Assembly (NCBI GenBank): GCA_009731375.1
Contig: BJOX01000015.1
Location: forward strand, 1,496,207-1,522,707
Direction of reading: 5' to 3'
Length of the DNA stretch: 26,501 bases
DNA from: Paulinella micropora
Taxonomy: Eukaryota > Cercozoa > Imbricatea > Euglyphida
This document shows, piece after piece, positions 1-26,501 of this stretch. A program made the position numbers and the translations under genes. The first letter of the stretch is position 1. Each line of letters opens with the position of its first letter. A model generated the notes under the pieces. That model was not told the origin of the DNA, made no database searches, and worked only from the letters and a program-made list of their open reading frames with translations.

Positions 1-21
1 CGGTATGTTCAATGAAAATAC

Positions 22-97
22 TGGTGGCACCGACGGGAATCGAACTGGCGACAGGGCCCAGATGGTAGAACTTGACCACTGGGCTATCACGGTGTCC
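22..97 (-). repeat. degenerate tRNA-like / tRNA-derived SINE head
   Basis: On the minus strand this segment has a good RNA polymerase III A box (TAGCCCAGTGG) and B box (AGTTCGATTCC), and the end CGGTG-CCACCA pairs with CACCG near its start. A normal cloverleaf does not form: the acceptor stem has a bulge, the T stem has mismatches, and the D and anticodon region instead folds into one hairpin of about 10 bp (GCCCAG-TGGT with ACCA-T-CTGGGC). It is therefore more likely a decayed tRNA or the head of a tRNA-derived SINE than a working tRNA. Any SINE body would lie beyond the left edge of the window. Confidence 0.5.

Positions 98-189
<92 letters not shown>
98..189. repeat. (AAT)n microsatellite
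   Basis: Near-perfect trinucleotide array directly next to the tRNA-like element. Confidence 0.95.
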
Positions 190-191
<2 letters not shown>

Positions 192-251
192 TACTTCGTT
201 TCGACTCGGGTGCCTAAAACTTCTCAACTTGGGACACAAGCGGCCGAGAGT

Positions 252-532
<281 letters not shown>

Positions 533-1455
533 NNNNNNNNNNNNNNNNNNNNNNNNNNNNNNNNNNNNNNNNNNNNNNNNNNNNNNNNNNNNNNNNNNNN
601 NNNNNNNNNNNNNNNNNNNNNNNNNNNNNNNNNNNNNNNNNNNNNNNNNNNNNNNNNNNNNNNNNNNNNNNNNNNNNNNNNNNNNNNNNNNNNNNNNNNN
701 NNNNNNNNNNNNNNNNNNNNNNNNNNNNNNNNNNNNNNNNNNNNNNNNNNNNNNNNNNNNNNNNNNNNNNNNNNNNNNNNNNNNNNNNNNNNNNNNNNNN
801 NNNNNNNNNNNNNNNNNNNNNNNNNNNNNNNNNNNNNNNNNNNNNNNNNNNNNNNNNNNNNNNNNNNNNNNNNNNNNNNNNNNNNNNNNNNNNNNNNNNN
901 NNNNNNNNNNNNNNNNNNNNNNNNNNNNNNNNNNNNNNNNNNNNNNNNNNNNNNNNNNNNNNNNNNNNNNNNNNNNNNNNNNNNNNNNNNNNNNNNNNNN
1001 NNNNNNNNNNNNNNNNNNNNNNNNNNNNNNNNNNNNNNNNNNNNNNNNNNNNNNNNNNNNNNNNNNNNNNNNNNNNNNNNNNNNNNNNNNNNNNNNNNNN
1101 NNNNNNNNNNNNNNNNNNNNNNNNNNNNNNNNNNNNNNNNNNNNNNNNNNNNNNNNNNNNNNNNNNNNNNNNNNNNNNNNNNNNNNNNNNNNNNNNNNNN
1201 NNNNNNNNNNNNNNNNNNNNNNNNNNNNNNNNNNNNNNNNNNNNNNNNNNNNNNNNNNNNNNNNNNNNNNNNNNNNNNNNNNNNNNNNNNNNNNNNNNNN
1301 NNNNNNNNNNNNNNNNNNNNNNNNNNNNNNNNNNNNNNNNNNNNNNNNNNNNNNNNNNNNNNNNNNNNNNNNNNNNNNNNNNNNNNNNNNNNNNNNNNNN
1401 NNNNNNNNNNNNNNNNNNNNNNNNNNNNNNNNNNNNNNNNNNNNNNNNNNNNNNN
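533..1455. other. assembly gap (923 N)
   Basis: Unknown bases with AAT repeat on both sides, so the missing sequence is probably mostly AAT repeat. Confidence 0.99.
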
Positions 1456-1590
<135 letters not shown>

Positions 1591-2440
1591 CTCTCGAGCA
1601 GGCAAGTGCAGCATGGACTAACTCTGACTTATACATTTCATTAGTGCCCCACAAAAAGAAGAAACCAAAATACTTTGGTTTATTGGGTTTCACGTGACTG
1701 GGTACATACTTGTACCCACGGTCACAAATGATTTTCTGTCGAATCAAACACAACTCCGCTGATACAATCGCCTCCGGCAGTAATTTCGTCCTCCGACACA
1801 CCACTGGACACACAAGAGTCAAGCAATTTCGTCCTCCAACACACAGTGGACACACAGTCAACAATTTCCTCAACCTACATACGCAAACAATTGTGGTCCA
1901 GGTCCAACTGTACATTGGTGGTTCACCACAGTTGCCACGTCAAACAGGTTTCTCTTCTTCACGAACCAAATCATTAGGTGGCACCCCTATTCAGTTAAAA
2001 AACCATAGCCAGGCATGACCATGGCTCCTGCTGCCTTCTTCAATTGCAGTCCTGGCTTGTTTGTGACCATTCGGGCCGGCCATATCATCACTCGTCGTTC
2101 ATTTTCGCTCGTCGCGCGATCAAAACATTGTGAGGCGCCAAGAAAAACATTGTCCACCAATATCGTCTGAACATGGATGACAGTTGGACAATTGGGGAAT
2201 GAGTCTAGGCTATTGGGAGACAGTAGCTTTAAATTGTGGGGAAAGATTTGTGTTGCATTGTGGTCCTGGAGTATCGTGAAGTTGTGGTTTGGTTCTGCGT
2301 TGTCAGGTTTTTTGGTTTTGTTTTTTCTTGCGTCCATCAATGTGCACGCGTTACTCCACCACCCTTGCAGAGAACATGAAACATGATGCTTTGTCCGCAG
2401 ATAAGTCTCATTCGTTGAGACGATTCGTCCTTGTTTGCCC
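1591..2440. other. unique DNA, probable 5' flank of the large gene
   Basis: No convincing coding exon is visible. The segment holds a short inverted repeat at 1693-1725, a direct repeat of about 40 bp at 1782-1823 and 1825-1863, and open frames on both strands without recognisable motifs. Its position just before exon 1 makes it the likely promoter and 5' leader region. No TATA box or initiator could be assigned with confidence. Confidence 0.4.
1782..1863. repeat. direct repeat, 2 copies of about 40 bp
   Basis: Two adjacent imperfect copies begin with AATTTCGTCCTCC (1782 and 1825) and both continue through GGACACACA. They differ by small substitutions and indels. Confidence 0.75.
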
Positions 2441-2461
2441 ATGGCGAATCTGTTGAAGTGA
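2441..2461 (+). CDS. short upstream ORF (6 codons)
   Basis: ATG at 2441 opens a six-codon frame (MANLLK). Its TGA (2459-2461) lies directly against the ATG of exon 1 at 2462. This stop-start arrangement could affect initiation on the main frame, but nothing in the sequence shows that it is translated. Confidence 0.3.
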   Translation: MANLLK

Positions 2462-22191
<19,730 letters not shown>

Positions 22192-22219
22192 GGGCAAGCA
22201 GGATACTAACGACTGTCGT

Positions 22220-22221
<2 letters not shown>

Positions 22222-22273
<52 letters not shown>

Positions 22274-22304
22274 NNNNNNNNNNCCCCCCCCCCCCCCCCC
22301 CCCC
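22222..22304. repeat. poly-C with gap 22274-22283
   Basis: C homopolymer starting 31 bases after the stop codon, ending in CCCCAG|CAAAC. It could be in the 3' untranslated region or mark a 3' UTR intron. Confidence 0.95.
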
Positions 22305-22420
22305 AGCAAACTACCAAGCTATAGAATCTAGAATGTTCGTGGCCATGAAGGAAAAGGAGACAATACGGCCTGTAGAGAAAACACATAGGGAAAGACAGGC
22401 CTGTACATTTGTGACATTGC

Positions 22421-22456
<36 letters not shown>

Positions 22457-22524
22457 ATATATATATTATAAGGAGTATATGTGGTAACGTTTCACAACGT
22501 ACTACACATACATACATGCATAGG

Positions 22525-22556
<32 letters not shown>

Positions 22557-23134
22557 TATACATGCGCCAATCTCAGCCAGTCTAACCCAAGTCGTAATCG
22601 AGCAATACATCTAATACATATAACATGCATACATACATACATGCATACACACACGTACGTACGTACGTACATACATGCATGCATGCATACGACGTCAATA
22701 CATGCATGCATGCATGCATACATACATACATATGTACATACATACATATATACATACACATACATACACATATATACTTATCTATACATACACACAAGAA
22801 TACATACAGACACTTACATAAAGTTACACATACAGACATACAACAAACTCACTTGCCTGCACACACACACACACACATACATATATAACATGCAAACATT
22901 ACACCCATACAATACATACATACACACGTCGTATTACGTTACATACATACACACGCAACGTGTGTGTACGTATATAACTTTACCGATGCGTACATCAGTT
23001 CAGTGAAAAGATTTTTACCAAAATCTACAGAACGGTAGCGGTAGCAGCAAGAGAAGTTGGGATACATTTTATCCCAGCTTAGGACTGAATCGACATCACC
23101 TACGAAACGGAAAGGGATGTAGAAGGGTCATAGC

Positions 23135-23140
<6 letters not shown>
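22305..23140. repeat. 3' flank with (AT)n, (CATA)n and (CATG)n
   Basis: About 115 bp unique, AT repeat at 22424-22460, then CATA, CATG and CACA arrays to about 22990. No polyadenylation signal could be assigned to the large gene with confidence. Confidence 0.85.
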
Positions 23141-23166
<26 letters not shown>

Positions 23167-23169
23167 AAA

Positions 23170-23242
<73 letters not shown>
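23141..23242. repeat. (ACA)n and poly-A, gap 23243-23252
   Basis: Trinucleotide run turning into an A homopolymer that ends in ten N. Confidence 0.97.
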
Positions 23243-23252
23243 NNNNNNNNNN

Positions 23253-25560
23253 AGTACAAGAAACCATCCATACGTGTATCACAGGGAGGACAAAGGTCAG
23301 AATTCTCATGTATTTTCGCCAAGTTTCCGCGGGAAATTACGGCTGAAAGTTTGGGTTATTCTGCGGATAGTCCCCATGTGTATGGGCTGGTTTTCTGGGT
23401 ACACCGTGCCAGAGCTTTGTTGTGACCAGGCTGGAGTGTAACGTTAATGCTCGCTGCTCAGACCGAGGGCTTTCACAATGGCATAGCTCAGAATGATGGC
23501 ATGGCAAAGATCTCGAGTAAGGGAAATGAGATCAAGCCAGCAGGATCTTGTCACTGGAAAAGTCGTCGTCAGAAGTGGCATTAATGCTATATGCTGTACG
23601 CATCAATGGCATTGGTTTTCATGCTAACTTATAACTTCTTAATATTACGTACTACTGTCGACGCGAAGACACCACAAAAGACATGCTATATGCTTTGTGC
23701 ATCCCTGGCATAACCTTTCACACACAGTCAAAAATGCATTTATACAATATTTTTATTTTGTCGACCGAAAAAAAAAAAAACGTGTGTGCCTGCACATATT
23801 TCACTTTTTTTTTGAAAGCCAGCATTACTGACAATATTCGGTCGGATGAGTTCGCGAGATGGTCGTGTTGATTTTTTTGCCTTAATTTGTCGTTTTAAGT
23901 TGATTCCTATTAATAGCGAATAAATTTGTGAAAATCATAACGGAGAGTCACGATTCAAGCTTTGCTTGTTCAGAACTCTTATCGTGGACCGCATTCCGAT
24001 CAACAAGACAACTGAGCGTTAGTAAGGGTAGTTGGAATATACTATATATAAAGTAATCTCAGTTTTTGTTGATTAAACTTCTATGTTAATTTGCCAATGG
24101 ATTGACGCCCATGAATGATATTAATATTAATAATGCGATACATAGGTTTTTTTTTTTTTTTTGTTTTTTTGTTTTTTTTTTTGTGCAAAAGCATTGTTTT
24201 ACTAGAATACCGGTATTATTAATATATTAATACTACGAGACTCGCCACTCATAGTGCTGAGTGGGAAGACGAAGAGATAGAATGGAAGAATTACTTTTTT
24301 ATTATAATCGGCGACATTCAAGTTAAGTTGCATCTGACTTATTAACCCTAGGGTTATTATTATAGATCTCTACAACTGACGGTGACAAAAAAGAGTTGAA
24401 GTACTAACTTTCAAAAAATGATCAGAACTAGTTGAGTTCCGTGTGCCACCGCAGTAAATCCATCCAATTTACATATCATCTGTACATTAATATTATACTA
24501 TTAATAATGGCAGTGATACCATGCCGGGCCTGGACTCATGATCTACTAATACATTTCATCGTTTTAAACTAGCTAGTGGGAAGCATGGTCAGCACTGAGA
24601 AGTCAGAGTACTCCAGGAAAACTGAAGTCAGGCTACTGTTCTGGAAGTCACGTTCAACTGCGGCCTATAACCATCTAAAGATCTGAGAGTCACGAGTGTT
24701 CGAAAATTATTACTATTCTAGTGACTACCGTGATAAAAATAAAAACGTGACACTTGCCAAATCTTCTTCCAGTCACAGTGAAATGCATTCAAGTTTTCCC
24801 AGTGATCGTAGTTCGGACCATATCACTAACAGTTGAAAAGCTTTTTCGACTTCCAGGTCTGAACTTCGCAAATACCTGAGACTGTATTATATAATATATA
24901 CCGGGCCCGGCTTCAGCTGTGCGGCCCCCTCCTGCCTCCTTTCCTTCAAGGCACCTAGCCATATATCGACTCTGACATCTAAGCTCTATATCTGGCTATC
25001 GTTCCTTCAAGTGCAAAGGGGCGAGCAAGGAAAATTGAGGTCCAGTAACACCCTGTCCAGTCCAACTATAAATTATGAGTGAAGTTGGTATTAATATCAC
25101 TTGCAGAGATACAGAAAAGAGAAAACATGCAGTGAAGAGTAAAAAAAAGCAGTCACAAGGTTTGCCACTCACTGGCACTTTTAAGAAAAAAAAATCATAC
25201 TACTTGCCACTAGTACTAGTAGGGATAAGTGGGAAGCGTAAGAGGAACATGGAAGTGGTATTACATCAAGAGATACAAGAGACAAAATAAAATGTTAAAA
25301 AGGGACAGTTTTAAGTCATGCACAAGAGACGGATACAGTTTAGCGTCATACCCAGGACGTGCTTTTCAAAATGAAACTTGCCGTTCGTAGGGACGACGAA
25401 GTGTGATGACAAGGAAAGTGGTCAAAAGGCGACTTCACAGAGTGTATTAATACCACTTCCATTTTCTTCTCGCGTTTCCCACTCATCCCTAGGAGTGAAT
25501 CACATTTTCTTACTGAAAGTGTTTGTGTGAAAAGTATAATGGCAAATCATGCGTGCTGTT
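23253..25560. other. unique AT-rich intergenic DNA
   Basis: No supported gene. It contains short poly-T and poly-A runs (about 23768 and 24148-24182), several ATTAATA motifs, a direct repeat of about 38 bp (23584-23622 and 23683-23720) and the inverted repeat at 25215-25496. The short open frames here have no recognisable features. Confidence 0.6.
25215..25496. repeat. inverted repeat, arms of 49 bp, about 84% identical
   Basis: The left arm 25215-25263 and the reverse complement of 25448-25496 agree at 41 of 49 positions, including AAGTGGTATTA at the inner end of the left arm. The spacer is about 184 bp. A diverged relative of the arm (GAGTGGGAAGACGAAGAG) lies at 24259-24290. Possibly a decayed foldback element. 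Confidence 0.75.
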
Positions 25561-25561
25561 G

Positions 25562-25567
25562 TTTATT
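25562..25567 (-). terminator. polyadenylation signal of the transporter gene
   Basis: AATAAA on the minus strand, 23 bases beyond the TAA stop of the transporter exon. Confidence 0.6.
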
Positions 25568-25590
25568 TGTTAACTATGTAAGGCTAGTGT

Positions 25591-26108
25591 TTAAATTTTT
25601 TTGGAAGCCTGTCGCGAACTGGCCGTTTCCGTGGTTGTGCTTTTGTCGTTGGGGCTGAAGGGGCCTTGCAGCGGACTGAGCCGGGCCAACCGGTCCGATT
25701 CCGATACGGGGCGCGGGCCCGGCTTGGCCAGCAGCGGCTTCTTGAACTTCACCGCCGCGGCCGGCGGGGTAGGCAGGGCGGGGCCGGCGGGGACAGGCGG
25801 CGCGGCAATCGGCAAGTCGACCTGCCCAATAGGTGACTCGCCTTGTGATGAGTTGTTGAGGCGCCGTGTCAGCAGGCCTAATGGCGTGCCTACGTCGATG
25901 ATCTTGCCGCGCACCACCACGGGCGGGCTCGGGCCGGCCTGGTTGGCGAGTAAAGGCGCAGTGAGGTCATTACCAGTCGACGTAGCCTGCTGGCTGTTGT
26001 CGTAGAGGCTCTGGATGTCCTCAAGCGACTTGCCTGCCGTCTCAGGCACGCAGAGGTAGACAAGCACGGCAGCGAAGAGACAGACCGGGACGTAACACCA
26101 CACCGCGC
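25591..26108 (-). CDS. last exon of an MFS sugar-porter-type transporter
   Basis: The acceptor (CTCTCAG|GC after a CT tract) opens a frame of 171 residues to TAA at 25591-25593. It begins with a hydrophobic stretch ([18 protein letters not shown]) followed at once by [17 protein letters not shown]. This matches the end of transmembrane helix 12 and the conserved PETKGK-[ST]-L-E-[ED]-I motif of the sugar porter family (GLUT/SLC2 type), which carries hexoses or related solutes across membranes. The following tail of about 130 residues is Pro/Ala-rich and cytoplasmic by family topology, longer than usual, and contains a possible dileucine signal (APLLA). The rest of the protein lies beyond the right edge. 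Substrate cannot be told. Confidence 0.85.

Positions 26109-26110
<2 letters not shown>

Positions 26111-26186
<76 letters not shown>
26111..26186. repeat. (GA)n, CT on the transporter sense strand
   Basis: Dinucleotide run forming the polypyrimidine tract of the transporter acceptor. Confidence 0.97.
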
Positions 26187-26187
<1 letters not shown>

Positions 26188-26228
26188 TTTGGTCTATCAG
26201 CGCTGCATATTCGAAGACTAGATAAGCT

Positions 26229-26229
<1 letters not shown>

Positions 26230-26321
<92 letters not shown>

Positions 26322-26440
26322 CGATAGATCGATAGATAGATGGATAGATAGATTGATAGATAGATGGATAGATAGATCGATAGATAGATGGATAGATAGA
26401 TGGATTGATGAATGGATTGATGGATAGATAGATAGATACC

Positions 26441-26496
<56 letters not shown>

Positions 26497-26501
26497 AGGG
26501 A
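26230..26501. repeat. (GATA)n then (GA)n
   Basis: GATA with GGAT and CGAT variants to about 26438, then GA and GGGA to the window end. On the transporter's sense strand these are CTAT and CT, as in the large gene. Confidence 0.97.

Noticed and set aside
1710-2018. 102-codon open frame on the plus strand
   Set aside because: It spans a local direct repeat, does not splice into exon 1 in any obvious way, and has no family features.
23683-23871. 62-codon open frame in the intergenic region
   Set aside because: It lies partly on one copy of a direct repeat, contains a poly-Lys run from an A homopolymer, and shows no family motif.
25075-25290. 71-codon Lys-rich frame (MSEVGINITC...)
   Set aside because: It overlaps the left arm of an inverted repeat and A-rich runs. 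The Lys-rich character follows from composition.
25601-26005. 134-codon plus-strand frame opposite the transporter exon
   Set aside because: It is the antisense shadow of a GC-rich coding exon with a clear PETAGK transporter motif on the minus strand.

Overview
This is eukaryotic nuclear DNA, dominated by microsatellites. Tetranucleotides (CATA, TATG, CTAT), CT runs, ATATCT, ATACA, AAT and homopolymers cover well over half of the window. All eight runs of N lie inside or at the edge of such repeats. Short GT-AG exons embedded in this material exclude a bacterial or viral origin. The organism cannot be named from the sequence. The pyrimidine-rich sense strand of the introns, the tiny exons and the homopolymer gaps would fit a myxomycete such as Physarum, but a repeat-rich invertebrate cannot be excluded.

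Layout. Positions 1-2440 hold a degenerate tRNA-like element (minus strand), large AAT arrays with a gap, and about 0.9 kb of unique DNA that probably includes the 5' flank or leader of the next gene. Positions 2462-22191 (+ strand) hold one long gene. I assembled it by hand from 19 short exons whose reading phases agree at every junction from exon 2 to the stop codon. The first junction is ambiguous. The product is about 706 residues: a Ser/Thr-rich N-terminus, a short coiled coil, a conserved-looking core, a Cys/His cluster split by an intron, and a polar Ser/Thr-rich C-terminus. I do not recognise the family. A nuclear, zinc-binding role is an inference only.

Positions 22192-25590 are intergenic: 3' flank, a poly-C tract, more CATA repeat, a poly-A tract with a gap, and about 2.3 kb of unique DNA with inverted and direct repeats. 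Positions 25591-26108 (- strand) are the last exon of a sugar-porter-type MFS transporter, with a polyadenylation signal just beyond its stop. Its upstream intron (26109-26501) is again CT and CTAT repeat on the sense strand.

The most unusual property is how the large gene relates to its repeats. At least ten exons are accompanied by truncated copies of their own edges. Upstream copies keep the 5' part of the exon, usually with an acceptor AG. Downstream copies keep the 3' part with the donor GT. Each copy is separated from the next by microsatellite, so arrays of up to eight decoy splice sites surround the true exons. Nearly all repeat units on the sense strand are stop-free in all three frames, so use of a decoy or retention of an intron would often stay open. 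The 15-17 intron also carries two tandem TIR elements, one with an internal minisatellite.
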